Assembly: GCA_910578975.1 (NCBI GenBank)
Contig: CAJTRZ010000010.1
Coordinates: 24,672 to 88,671, forward strand
Length of the DNA stretch: 64,000 nucleotides
Source of the DNA: an uncultured Eubacterium sp.
GTDB lineage: Bacteria; Bacillota; Clostridia; Lachnospirales; Lachnospiraceae
Direction: 5' to 3'
The translations under genes were made by a program, and so were the position numbers. Positions 27,071-35,634 of the stretch are shown piece after piece. The notes under the pieces are model-generated. The model saw only the letters and a program-made list of their open reading frames with translations, made no database searches and was not told the origin of the DNA. The stretch's first letter is position 1. Every line of letters begins with the position of its first letter.

Positions 27071-27078
27071 GTTAAAAT
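27050..27078 (+). promoter_or_regulatory. Sigma-A-type promoter for the export-control operon, overlapping the terminator
   Basis: TTTACA (27050-27055) and TAAAAT (27073-27078) are separated by 17 bases, ahead of the gene starting at 27111. The -35 lies in the loop of the terminator hairpin and the spacer contains its T-run. Confidence 0.6.
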
Positions 27079-27110
27079 ATATTTGTAAAAGATTGTCTAT
27101 TGGAGGTTTT

Positions 27111-27938
27111 ATGAAGTATGTTAAGTATGGAATAATGACATTATTCCTCATATCTATAATAATTTATACAGCGATTTGGTACAAAGATAAAAGTAACACA
27201 GATAGTACAGTGCCTGTTATTCAAATGGATCAGGAGCAGATAGAAGTATCGGTGAAAGATAAAGAGGCTCTTTTAAAAGGTGTTATCGCAAAGGATGAAA
27301 AAGACGGAGATATTACAAGTAAAATTGTTGTGGAGTCAATTTCTAAGTTTGTTGATAAAAAGGAACATATTTGTAATGTAACATATGCTGTGTCTAATTC
27401 AGCTGGACATGTTGCAAAGGCCTCCAGAAAAGTAAAATATATTGATTATATATCACCAAGATTTATATTAAAAAAGCCATTATGCCTTGAAACAGGGTCT
27501 GATACAAGTGTGGAGGATATCATTGGTGCAAAAGATATCATAGACGGGGATATCAGCAATAAAGTAAAGATTTTATCTCGTGGCATTTCAACAAATACTT
27601 CTGGTGATAATACAGTTACTGCTCAGGTAACCAATAGTCTGGGTGATACTGTGAAATTAAAAGCGACAGTTATTATAAAACAAGATAATAATATTAGTCC
27701 TACGATTAAGTTGAAGAAAAATATTGAGTATATTAAGAAAAATACAGAGTTTGATGCGAAGAGTTTTATAAAATCTGTTGAAGATATTAACGGAAAGAGC
27801 ATGGATATTGGCAGCGTTAATATAAAGAGTTCTTCTGTAAAGACAAATAAAGTAGGATGTTATACGGTAGAGTATAGTGTGGTTGATCATGCTGGAAATG
27901 AAGGAACGACCTACTTAACAGTTATGGTGGAGGAATAG
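27111..27938 (+). CDS. Membrane-anchored protein with bacterial Ig-like repeats
   Basis: A 275-residue protein. A single hydrophobic segment at about residues 7-24 anchors it, with the rest outside. Three beta-rich Ig-like domains follow, of the type with repeated D-x-x-DGDI turns (KDEKDGDITSKI, KDIIDGDISNKV) and conserved tails such as YSVVDHAGNEGTTYLTV. Such domains bind carbohydrate or protein partners on the cell surface. TGGAGG precedes ATG 27111; an upstream in-frame start at 27024 would run through the terminator and is rejected. It precedes two chain-length/kinase genes by two bases, so it probably works with the polysaccharide export machine. No enzyme motif is seen. Confidence 0.75.
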   Translation: MKYVKYGIMTLFLISIIIYTAIWYKDKSNTDSTVPVIQMDQEQIEVSVKDKEALLKGVIAKDEKDGDITSKIVVESISKFVDKKEHICNVTYAVSNSAGHVAKASRKVKYIDYISPRFILKKPLCLETGSDTSVEDIIGAKDIIDGDISNKVKILSRGISTNTSGDNTVTAQVTNSLGDTVKLKATVIIKQDNNISPTIKLKKNIEYIKKNTEFDAKSFIKSVEDINGKSMDIGSVNIKSSSVKTNKVGCYTVEYSVVDHAGNEGTTYLTVMVEE

Positions 27939-27940
27939 TT

Positions 27941-29347
27941 ATGAAAAAGGGAATTAATTTACGTAATATTGATTTATTTAGTTTGTTAAGAGATTTAATA
28001 AAGGGTTTGTGGATTGTGATAATAGTAACAGTGATGGGGACTATTGTTACCCATGCTTATATAAAATCCAGTTTTGTTCCTCAATACACAAGTTCATCGA
28101 TATATGTAGTTACACCAAAGCAGAGTACGGGGTATGTTTATACAAATAAACGTCTCGCACAAAGTGTTATAACAGTTTTTCAGAATTTATTAAATTCAGA
28201 TATCATGAAAAACAGGATAAAGAGCGATTTACATTTGAAGGATTTGGATATAACAATGTCTGTTTCTTTAATAGAGGAGACAAACCTTATGAAAGTATTG
28301 GTGACAACAGGTGATCCAATTATTTCCTTTCGGGCTATTCAGGTAATTATGGACAATTATTCTGAATTGTCAGGGTATCTTACTTCGGATGCAGTTTTCG
28401 ATCGTTTAGAGGCTCCAAGTGTTGCTACACATCCTGATAATTCCTTAACACCAAGAAAAAAATCTATTACCATGGGAATAATTTGTGGTTTTGTTACAAT
28501 ATTACTTTTGGCAGCCATCAGTATTATGAGAAGAACGATCAAGACCGAAGCAGCTGTAGAAGAACAGTTAGAGACAAATTTATTAGGAACTATTTACCAT
28601 GAAAGAAAAAATCGTACGGTAAAGGCGAAAATTGTTCAAAGTGTAAAGGCACTTTTAATTACCAGCCCAATTATAACAACAAAATTTATAGAATCAATTA
28701 ACAATATTAGAATCAGAATAGAATATGAGAATGAAAGAAATCATGATAAAAACACAATTTTGATATCCAGTGTTTGTGAAAATGAGGGAAAGTCTACGGT
28801 TGCTTTAAACATAGCATTGTCATTGGCAAGAGAAGGTAAAAAAGTTATTGTTATTGATGCGGATATGAGAAAGCCGGCAATGTATAAGATGTTAGATATT
28901 CCAAAAACAGAAGTGGTGGATATGATTAAACTTCTTCAGGGTGAGTGTGGATTAGATGAAGTTATGTATCATGATGATATAGGAATCGATTTGATTATGC
29001 CGATAAAAGGACATTCGAGTACCTATGAATTTATGAAATCAGGAGCTATGAAAGATCTTGTGAAGAAATGTAAAAGAATGGCTGACTATGTAATTATTGA
29101 TACACCGCCAATGTCCATGGTATCAGACACTGAGGCATTAGCAGATTTAGTTGATTTGTCGCTTTTGGTTATCCGGCAGGATTTTTCGTATGAAAGGGAT
29201 ATTCTTAATTGCATCAATATCATGAATGATGCAAAATGTAAATTTTTGGGATGTGTTTTAAATGATTATAAGGTTTTAAAGATGAAAGATAAAAATAGCG
29301 TATTTCATATGTTAGAGGAAAGGGTGGTAGAAGTTTATGACGAATAG
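27941..29347 (+). CDS. Wzz-type chain-length protein fused to tyrosine kinase (BY-kinase), no Tyr tail
   Basis: A 468-residue fusion. The first part has two membrane helices (about 20-42 and 176-196) flanking an extracytoplasmic Wzz domain, with the proline-rich SLTPRKK motif before the second helix. The second part is a BY-kinase: Walker A in CENEGKSTVALN (about 280-290), Walker A' VIVIDADMRKP and Walker B YVIIDTPP. It should control polymer length and export through autophosphorylation. Firmicutes usually carry these as two proteins (CpsC/CpsD), while this is Wzc-like. The C-terminus ends EVYDE with a single tyrosine instead of a cluster. It overlaps the next gene by eleven bases. Confidence 0.88.
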   Translation: MKKGINLRNIDLFSLLRDLIKGLWIVIIVTVMGTIVTHAYIKSSFVPQYTSSSIYVVTPKQSTGYVYTNKRLAQSVITVFQNLLNSDIMKNRIKSDLHLKDLDITMSVSLIEETNLMKVLVTTGDPIISFRAIQVIMDNYSELSGYLTSDAVFDRLEAPSVATHPDNSLTPRKKSITMGIICGFVTILLLAAISIMRRTIKTEAAVEEQLETNLLGTIYHERKNRTVKAKIVQSVKALLITSPIITTKFIESINNIRIRIEYENERNHDKNTILISSVCENEGKSTVALNIALSLAREGKKVIVIDADMRKPAMYKMLDIPKTEVVDMIKLLQGECGLDEVMYHDDIGIDLIMPIKGHSSTYEFMKSGAMKDLVKKCKRMADYVIIDTPPMSMVSDTEALADLVDLSLLVIRQDFSYERDILNCINIMNDAKCKFLGCVLNDYKVLKMKDKNSVFHMLEERVVEVYDE

Positions 29348-31034
29348 TTATAATGAACCGGTTGGTAATGGAAAAGAATCTATAAACCTTTCTCAGATTT
29401 TTGCTAGTTTTTTGAAAGCATTTAAAAAACTATGGTGGATTATGGTAGCGTTTATAATTTTGTTCGCAATTCTAGGATATCAGAATTATAAAAGGCATTA
29501 TGTTCCAAATTATGAAACGAAGGCAACTTTTTCTATTACTGCACCACAATATGATGGTTCAGAGGACAAATCTTATACAAACAACAGCCAGTTGGCTTCT
29601 ATATTAAGTGTAAGCTTTGGTTATTTAATAAATAATGAGCTTTTTTATGAAATTATAAAACAGGATCTGGGTGTGAATTATATGCCATCGGTTATAACAG
29701 TCTCGGCGGTACCAGATACAAATATATTAAGCATTGTTGCGTCTGGTTCAGATGCCACTATGAATTATAAGGTAATTCAGTCTGTGTTGAAGAATTATGG
29801 AAGTGTAGCAGACTTTGTGATTGGTGACACTCAGCTTGATGTATTAGAAGAACCAGTGGTAGTTGATACCCCTTTGAACCCATATAATCCGATGGATTAT
29901 ACAATTATGTTCGCATTAATTGGAATGTTTATTGGTGTAATTCCAAGTATTGCTTATGCATTCTTTGTAAAGACTATTAGAAATAAAGAGGATGTTGAAA
30001 AGCAGTTAAATGTAACTTTTCTCGGAAGTTTACCAGGCATAATTTTAAATGGTAGGAATAAAAATTTAAAGAATTGTTCTATTCTAAATAAAGAAGTAGG
30101 TTTCAGATATTTAGAAGCGATGCGCTCCATTAACTCTAGATGTGAAAAAGAGTTAGAAAAAAATGATTATAAGGTCATTCTTGTCACTAGTACATTAGAC
30201 GGTGAAGGAAAGAGTACTCTTGCACTGAATCTTGCTTATTCGCTTTCTAAAAGCCAGAAGAAAGTTATGCTTATAGATGGGGATTTGAGAAAGCCATCTT
30301 TGCATAGCATGATTGAACAGAAGATTAATAACTATAAAATGGAGGATTTTCTGGAGAAAAGAATTAAAAGCAGTCACGCTATTGTGAATATAGAAGGGAC
30401 CAGAGTGCTAGCGTTGGCGCCAAGTGAGCCTTCAAAAGATGTGCCAAAATATCTTAATTCTACACAAATGAAACATTTTATTGAAGAGAGCAGAGATGTA
30501 GTAGATTATGTTATTATTGATGCTCCACCGTGTAGCGAACTGTCTGATGCAGCGATACTGGCAAAATACAGTGATGCTATGGTGTATGTAGTTAAGGAAG
30601 ACTTTGTAAAAGTAAATAAAATTATTGATACGTTACAGGAGTTTTCTTATACGAGAGTGCCTATCCTTGGTTGTGTTTTGAATAGTACAGAAGGTAAATT
30701 AAACCTTGCTTATGGGTATGGTAAGCATTATGGATATGGGAAACACTATGGGTATGGTTATCGTAAAGGATATGGAAGCAAATATTATGGCAGATATGGT
30801 TATGGTAGTTATGGTGAGTCTTATGGTTCTTATGGTCATGTATCTGAAAAAGAATTTAGAAATAAAGAACGTAGTGTATCAAAGAAAATTCAGTTAGAAA
30901 CCACTGAAGAGCAAAGAAAAGCTTTGCAGGAAGAAAGAGAAGCTTTGTTAGAAGAAGAGAGTAATAAGAAAACAAAAACAGAAGCGGAGAAAAAAGCAGA
31001 AATAAATTCTCTTAGTAAAAAAATAGGGAAATAA
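29337..31034 (+). CDS. Second Wzz/BY-kinase fusion with Tyr-Gly repeat tail
   Basis: A 565-residue paralogue of the preceding protein. Membrane helices lie at about 31-48 and 198-220, with a Wzz domain and TPLNPYNPMDY motif between them. Walker A is LDGEGKSTLALN near 288-298, Walker A' is VMLIDGDLRKP and Walker B is YVIIDAPP. Residues of about 458-502 form an unusual tail of GYGKHYGYGKHYG-type units with about 15 tyrosines among glycines, lysines and histidines. This is the likely autophosphorylation cluster. A charged Glu/Lys coiled stretch follows to the end. The first kinase lacks such a tail, so the two may work as an unequal pair. Last gene of its operon. Confidence 0.88.
   Translation: MTNSYNEPVGNGKESINLSQIFASFLKAFKKLWWIMVAFIILFAILGYQNYKRHYVPNYETKATFSITAPQYDGSEDKSYTNNSQLASILSVSFGYLINNELFYEIIKQDLGVNYMPSVITVSAVPDTNILSIVASGSDATMNYKVIQSVLKNYGSVADFVIGDTQLDVLEEPVVVDTPLNPYNPMDYTIMFALIGMFIGVIPSIAYAFFVKTIRNKEDVEKQLNVTFLGSLPGIILNGRNKNLKNCSILNKEVGFRYLEAMRSINSRCEKELEKNDYKVILVTSTLDGEGKSTLALNLAYSLSKSQKKVMLIDGDLRKPSLHSMIEQKINNYKMEDFLEKRIKSSHAIVNIEGTRVLALAPSEPSKDVPKYLNSTQMKHFIEESRDVVDYVIIDAPPCSELSDAAILAKYSDAMVYVVKEDFVKVNKIIDTLQEFSYTRVPILGCVLNSTEGKLNLAYGYGKHYGYGKHYGYGYRKGYGSKYYGRYGYGSYGESYGSYGHVSEKEFRNKERSVSKKIQLETTEEQRKALQEEREALLEEESNKKTKTEAEKKAEINSLSKKIGK
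30712..30846 (+). repeat. Tyr-Gly coding repeat (kinase tail)
   Basis: Degenerate six- to fifteen-base units built on TATGG encode the tyrosine/glycine tail of the second kinase; GYGKHY occurs twice in a row. Length change by slippage is plausible. Confidence 0.8.
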
Positions 31035-31041
31035 ATAATGA

Positions 31042-31080
31042 AAGGAAGTTACGTCAGTTAACGGAACTTCCTTTTATTTT
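31042..31080 (+). terminator. Terminator between convergent genes
   Basis: AAGGAAGTT (31042-31050) pairs with AACTTCCTT (31065-31073), followed by TTATTTT. It ends the kinase operon and may also serve the opposite strand, where A-runs upstream become a T-run. Confidence 0.8.
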
Positions 31081-31091
31081 ATATACGAATT

Positions 31092-32261
31092 TTAATTTAA
31101 TCCGCATATATGAAATATTTTTTCAGTTTTAGAAATATTTGATTCTGTAATGGAGGCCATATGGTGGATACTTTGTTTCGTCTTTTTATTATAATTCAAT
31201 AAACGGGTAAAATTTAATCGTATCCAATATAGAGGTAAAAAGCATTTGTGCTTTTTTAAAAATTCACCATAATAGTTTATCATTATTGTACTATTAGGAA
31301 AAAGTTTCTTACGAAAAGAGAGTTTATGATCTCCTCTCGTAATAATATGATTTGTTTCTTGTTGTTTTTTACTGCCAAAGGCACCACCAGAAAAAATATA
31401 TTTTGCAACCATCTCTATTTCTTCTCTCGAAAAATCAGTGATAATTTTGTTATTAAACCAATAATTTACAAGAGTCTGCATAGTTTGATTAAATTTAAAT
31501 AAGTTTATTTTTTTTAGTTCATTTTCTACATAATTCCAGTCTATTTGTTTAAAACGCTGGTTCATTACATAAATATCCAGAATATGATTCAGTCCAATAC
31601 CTCCATTTTTAAAATGTTTTGCCATGTGTATAATATGGTAAATATAGAAATCTTCTAAATTCATTTGATATTCATTTTGTTCATTCGAACATTTTTCCCA
31701 GATATTTTGCAAATATTCATGCCATTCAGAGTATCCCATATCTATCAGATGAAGTTGCATTTCTATTTTAACATTGTTAATAGGGTTAAAATAGGCAGTA
31801 TCTTTGGCACCATTCTGCATAATTTTGTATCCAAGCTTTTCAAAAATATTATCTAGTGTCTTAAAGTCAGTACCCCGAAATAAAATGTCTATATCACTCA
31901 TGCGACGCATAAAAGTGTCAGGGTAATAATGTTTTATGACACTTCCTTTCAATAAAATAAAATCTATATTCAGTGAATTGAAAACAGATTTAAGACGCTC
32001 TAACTCATAAGAACGATTTGCATCTAAGACTAAATTTTGTTTATACATCAACATATATGACTCCATATGTTCAATTGTCTGAATATAATCTTTTGGCAGT
32101 TTTATAATAGCGAAACATAGAATAGGAATAATTTTATGTTTTTTTGCCAGTTGATATATAATATTCCAGTCTATTGTTGTATCTGGAGTTTTTGGATTTT
32201 CCATGTTAATTGCACATTTTAATAAATATATAATATAGTTCGTTTCGTTTTGATAATGCAT
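31092..32261 (-). CDS. Nucleotidyltransferase-fold protein (PF14907-like)
   Basis: A 389-residue soluble protein. The core FILLKGSVIKHYYPD followed by RRMSDIDILF is the nucleotidyltransferase-5 signature: Gly-Ser loop, then a D-x-D metal pair. HLIDMGYSEWHEYL and HIIHMAKHFKNGGIG are further conserved segments of that family. The reaction is unproven; relatives occur beside surface-glycan and peptide-modification genes. It is convergent with the kinase operon and lies downstream of the Lrp gene on the same strand, from which a terminator separates it. No strong promoter is evident immediately upstream. Substrate cannot be inferred. Confidence 0.75.
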   Translation of the reverse strand: MHYQNETNYIIYLLKCAINMENPKTPDTTIDWNIIYQLAKKHKIIPILCFAIIKLPKDYIQTIEHMESYMLMYKQNLVLDANRSYELERLKSVFNSLNIDFILLKGSVIKHYYPDTFMRRMSDIDILFRGTDFKTLDNIFEKLGYKIMQNGAKDTAYFNPINNVKIEMQLHLIDMGYSEWHEYLQNIWEKCSNEQNEYQMNLEDFYIYHIIHMAKHFKNGGIGLNHILDIYVMNQRFKQIDWNYVENELKKINLFKFNQTMQTLVNYWFNNKIITDFSREEIEMVAKYIFSGGAFGSKKQQETNHIITRGDHKLSFRKKLFPNSTIMINYYGEFLKKHKCFLPLYWIRLNFTRLLNYNKKTKQSIHHMASITESNISKTEKIFHICGLN

Positions 32262-32282
32262 AATATCTCCCCATAATAGATT

Positions 32283-32327
32283 AAAAAAACGGGAGGTGAA
32301 CTAGTGAGTTTAGAACAACATCCCGTT
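32283..32327 (-). terminator. Terminator of the Lrp/AsnC gene
   Basis: On the minus strand AACGGGA (32327-32321) pairs with TCCCGTT (32294-32288), followed by a T-run of seven. It lies eleven bases after the regulator's stop codon. Confidence 0.85.
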
Positions 32328-32337
32328 AACATACGAT

Positions 32338-32793
32338 TTATTTATCTTTTGGCATAGGAATGCCACGATGTTCTACTGAAGTAGAGAAAACAATCTGTGT
32401 TTTAGTACTTCCAAAGGTCTGAAGGTCACCAATAAAGTGATCCAGTTCTTCTGTGCTTTTAAACATTACTTCTATTAACATTGCGTAATCTCCAGTGACA
32501 CAATTACACTCAACAACGTTTGTACATTCTTTTATGTATGGATAAAAGTCTTTTTTCTGGTCAGGATTTACTTCGAGGTTAATAAAAGCTTTAATATGAT
32601 AACCTAACTCTGCAGGATTGACCTTTGCAGTATAGCCTGTAATTATTCCAGCCTGTTCCAGACGTTCAATACGTGCCGAAACAGCGGGAGATGATAAAAA
32701 TACCTGACTTGCTATTGATTTTAAGGGGGTGCGGGCATTGTCATGAAGTAATTTGATAATTTGTTCATCAATATGATCTAATTCGTGTCTCAT
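32338..32793 (-). CDS. Lrp/AsnC family transcriptional regulator
   Basis: A 151-residue regulator with the standard layout. The N-terminal winged helix begins LDHIDEQIIKLLHDNARTPLKSIA and includes the recognition helix SSPAVSARIERLEQAGII. The C-terminal RAM domain (KAFINLEVNPDQ, GDYAMLIEVMF) senses amino acids and oligomerises. Length is typical. It lies divergent to hppA with 306 bases between. Proteins of this family often bind their own AT-rich upstream region, and the gap contains such sequence. The regulated pathway cannot be told from context. AAAGGAG precedes the ATG. Confidence 0.92.
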   Translation of the reverse strand: MRHELDHIDEQIIKLLHDNARTPLKSIASQVFLSSPAVSARIERLEQAGIITGYTAKVNPAELGYHIKAFINLEVNPDQKKDFYPYIKECTNVVECNCVTGDYAMLIEVMFKSTEELDHFIGDLQTFGSTKTQIVFSTSVEHRGIPMPKDK

Positions 32794-33099
32794 AATAGTA
32801 CTCCTTTCGTATATTTTTCAGTCAAATTTAATTTTATAAAGTAAATACTTTACAAATATGCATTCATTATAGCACACACTTAAAAAATATAAAATATTTT
32901 TATGCAGATATTGAACGAAATGAATTTTTTGTTCTAAAAAGTAAAAAATATATTTTATTTCAATATAACAAAAGCTTGTAATATATTAACAATAATGGTA
33001 AGGTATTGAAAAAATATAATACTTTGTTATAATTTTAACAAATAAATCATACTTTTTTAAAAGAGAAGTTGTTTTACAGGGAATTGAAAGGAGATAAGA
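32794..33099. promoter_or_regulatory. Divergent promoter region between the Lrp gene and hppA
   Basis: This 306-base AT-rich gap has no gene. On the minus strand TGC-TATAAT (extended -10, TATAAT at 32871-32866) faces the Lrp gene, with a poor -35. On the plus strand TTGAAA (33006-33011) and TATAAT (33028-33033), 16 bases apart, face hppA, whose ATG follows GAAAGGAG. A near-palindrome GTAAATACTTTAC (32841-32853) beyond the minus -10 is a possible Lrp-type site. Confidence 0.7.
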
Positions 33100-35148
33100 A
33101 TGGAGAATTTAATTTATTTAGCTCCGGTAGCAGGAATTATTGCTGTTATTTTTGCATTATTAAAAACTGTAAAAATAAACAGGTGTGATGCAGGAAACGA
33201 AAAGATGAAAGAAATAGCCGGAGCGATTGCAGAAGGAGCAAGAGCATTTCTATTTGCAGAGTATAGGATACTGATTGTATTTGTCATTGTACTTTTTGTA
33301 ATTTTGGGATTTGGAATTGACTGGCTCACTGCTGTCTGTTTTATTGCAGGTGCAGTGTTGTCTACATTGGCAGGATATGTTGGAATGAATGTTGCAACAA
33401 AGGCAAATGTACGCACAGCAAATGCTGCAAAAGAAAAAGGAATGAACAAAGCTCTTTCGATTGCGTTTTCTGGTGGAGCAGTTATGGGACTCTGCGTTGT
33501 AGGATTCGGTATTCTTGGGCTGAGCGTAATATTAATTATTGTAATGCATACTACAGGATTTACAGAAGAAGCTGTAAGCATTCTTACCGGATTTAGTCTG
33601 GGTGCTTCATCCATTGCTCTTTTTGCAAGAGTAGGTGGAGGTATCTATACGAAAGCTGCAGATGTAGGGGCTGATCTGGTAGGTAAAGTTGAGGCAGGGA
33701 TACCGGAGGACGACCCGCGTAACCCAGCTGTTATCGCAGATAATGTAGGCGATAATGTGGGTGATGTTGCCGGAATGGGTGCGGATCTTTTTGAGAGTTA
33801 TGTGGGTGCCTTAGTTTCTGTTGTAACTTTAGCAGTGGCATCTTTGGCAGCAGGTGATGATGATTTTGGAATGGAACGTATTATTTTTCCTATAGTTATG
33901 GCTGCTGTTGGTGTATTAGCATCTGTAATCGCTACATTTTTTGTCCGTGGGAAAAAAGGCAGTGATCCACAGAGAGCATTAAATATTGGAGAATATACTG
34001 CGACAGCAATAGAAATCATTGCTTCTGCTGCATTAAGTTACTGGCTATTTGGACAGTTCAGGGCTTTTCTGGCAGTACTGGCAGGTTTGATTGTAGGTAC
34101 AGCTATTGGTAAGGTTACAGAGATATACACATCGGAAAAGTATAAGAGCGTGAAACAGATTGCGGACAGTTCCCAGACAGGTTCTGCTACGAATATTATT
34201 AGTGGTCTATCTGTGGGTATGAAGTCGACAGCAATTCCAATTCTGTTTATTGTGGCAGGTGTTCTTGTGTCTTATGCGTTCCTTGGAATGTATGGAATTG
34301 CCCTTGCAGCAGTCGGTATGTTATCGACAACAGGTATGACAATTGCAGTTGATGCTTATGGTCCTATTGCTGATAATGCAGGTGGTATTGCAGAGATGTC
34401 AGGGCTGGATGAGAGTGTCAGGGATATTACGGATAAATTAGATGCAGTCGGGAATACAACGGCTGCAATCGGAAAGGGATTTGCGATTGGTTCTGCAGCC
34501 CTTACGGCACTGTCTCTGTTTGTTTCCTATGCTCAGGTTGCAAAACTTCCAAGTATTAATATATTATCTGCTTCTGTAGTCGTTGGACTGTTAATTGGCG
34601 GAATGCTTCCGTTTATGTTTTCAGCACTTACAATGAGTTCTGTGGGAAAAGCTGCAAACAAAATGATTGAGGAAGTTCGTCGTCAGTTCGCAGAAGATAA
34701 AGGAATACTTGAAGGTACATCAAAGCCGGATTATAAGTCATGTGTAGGTATCTCGACACAGGCGGCTCTTCATGAGATGATTGTGCCAGGAGTTATGGCA
34801 GTAGTTACACCACTGGCGGTAGGATATCTTCTAGGAGCTGCTGCGTTAGGTGGAATGTTATGTGGAGCATTGGTGTGTGGTGTTATGATGGCAGTTTTTA
34901 TGGCAAACTCAGGTGGAGCATGGGATAATGCCAAGAAATATATTGAAGGTGGATTTGCCGGAGGAAAAGGCAGTGAGGCACATAAAGCAGCAGTGGTAGG
35001 GGATACTGTAGGTGATCCGTTTAAAGATACTTCTGGACCATCAATTAATATTCTGATTAAATTGATGACAATTGTTTCACTGGTATTTGCGATGACATTT
35101 CCGGTACAGGGATATTTGACACAGTTATATTATTATTTGTTTAAGTAA
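33100..35148 (+). CDS. hppA: K+-dependent membrane pyrophosphatase (Na+ and/or H+ pumping)
   Basis: A 682-residue protein with about sixteen membrane helices. The substrate site is clear: DVGADLVGKVE, DDPRNPAVIADNVGDNVGD, and a late second acidic set GDTVGDPFKDTSGPS. It hydrolyses pyrophosphate and pumps cations outward. GNTTAAIGKG at about residues 451-460 has alanine where K+-independent proton pumps have lysine, so this is the K+-dependent class, which includes Na+ pumps. Na+ versus H+ cannot be settled by eye. It is transcribed alone, and a terminator hairpin lies about 140 bases downstream. This is a common energy-saving pump in fermentative anaerobes. Confidence 0.95.
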   Translation: MENLIYLAPVAGIIAVIFALLKTVKINRCDAGNEKMKEIAGAIAEGARAFLFAEYRILIVFVIVLFVILGFGIDWLTAVCFIAGAVLSTLAGYVGMNVATKANVRTANAAKEKGMNKALSIAFSGGAVMGLCVVGFGILGLSVILIIVMHTTGFTEEAVSILTGFSLGASSIALFARVGGGIYTKAADVGADLVGKVEAGIPEDDPRNPAVIADNVGDNVGDVAGMGADLFESYVGALVSVVTLAVASLAAGDDDFGMERIIFPIVMAAVGVLASVIATFFVRGKKGSDPQRALNIGEYTATAIEIIASAALSYWLFGQFRAFLAVLAGLIVGTAIGKVTEIYTSEKYKSVKQIADSSQTGSATNIISGLSVGMKSTAIPILFIVAGVLVSYAFLGMYGIALAAVGMLSTTGMTIAVDAYGPIADNAGGIAEMSGLDESVRDITDKLDAVGNTTAAIGKGFAIGSAALTALSLFVSYAQVAKLPSINILSASVVVGLLIGGMLPFMFSALTMSSVGKAANKMIEEVRRQFAEDKGILEGTSKPDYKSCVGISTQAALHEMIVPGVMAVVTPLAVGYLLGAAALGGMLCGALVCGVMMAVFMANSGGAWDNAKKYIEGGFAGGKGSEAHKAAVVGDTVGDPFKDTSGPSINILIKLMTIVSLVFAMTFPVQGYLTQLYYYLFK

Positions 35149-35285
35149 TAAACTTTTGAAAAAGGCAGAATATTTGTAGCGTTTACATTGTGTAAGAGAA
35201 TAATATTTTTGTGATTCTCACGCTTAATATCGCTATTTGTTTAAATATATAGTAATGGGTTGTCGGAGAACAGCCAGTTCTGAAT

Positions 35286-35332
35286 AAGATAGGGAATGAA
35301 TTATGTAATCCATTCCCTATCTTAATTTTTCT
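35286..35332 (+). terminator. Strong terminator hairpin downstream of hppA
   Basis: A perfect 13-bp stem: AAGATAGGGAATG (35286-35298) with CATTCCCTATCTT (35311-35323), a 12-base loop, then AATTTTTCT. Confidence 0.88.
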
Positions 35333-35577
35333 AAAAGGTAGAGTGAAAGCATTCTATACCTTTCCATAAAAACTTACATATATAAAGTATTATTGTTTAA
35401 GTTTTTAGATGTATTTTCAACATTCTATTCCATTTTATTATCCCGATTTACATATATTAGTTCTTATTTTTTTATTCAGTTTTATATGTTTACAGATTGT
35501 GAGTTGTTTTGTTAAAGTTATAAAAAATGACCACTTCCTTAGACATGCGGATTAACATCAATAGTCAATAATACAAT

Positions 35578-35606
35578 TTGGACACATCTGTGTGTTAAAT
35601 TATAGA
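35578..35606 (+). promoter_or_regulatory. Promoter of the two-component system
   Basis: TTGGAC (35578-35583) and TATAGA (35601-35606) are separated by 17 bases, about 28 bases before the response regulator start. Confidence 0.55.
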
Positions 35607-35634
35607 CATTTAAAAATATTGAGGAGAAATATAC

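Larger units (their letters stand above)
35149..35634 (+). other. 486-base intergenic region: structured 3' sequence, terminator, AT-rich gap, promoter
   Basis: Going from hppA, bases 35177-35235 can fold with outer arms TAGCG/CGCTA and inner GAGAAT/ATTCTC. A small hairpin AGAAC/GTTCT lies near 35268-35281. The strong terminator at 35286-35323 follows. From 35324 to about 35575 I see only AT-rich sequence without gene or repeat. The promoter of the two-component system ends the gap. Confidence 0.5.

Noticed and set aside
30706..30897. Met-rich open frame inside the kinase tail
   Set aside because: It is the shifted frame of the Tyr-Gly repeat, where TATGG units yield spurious Met codons.
33114..33614. 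166-codon minus-strand frame within hppA
   Set aside because: A shadow of the repetitive codons of the membrane pyrophosphatase on the other strand; low-complexity Ala/Ile/Thr sequence.
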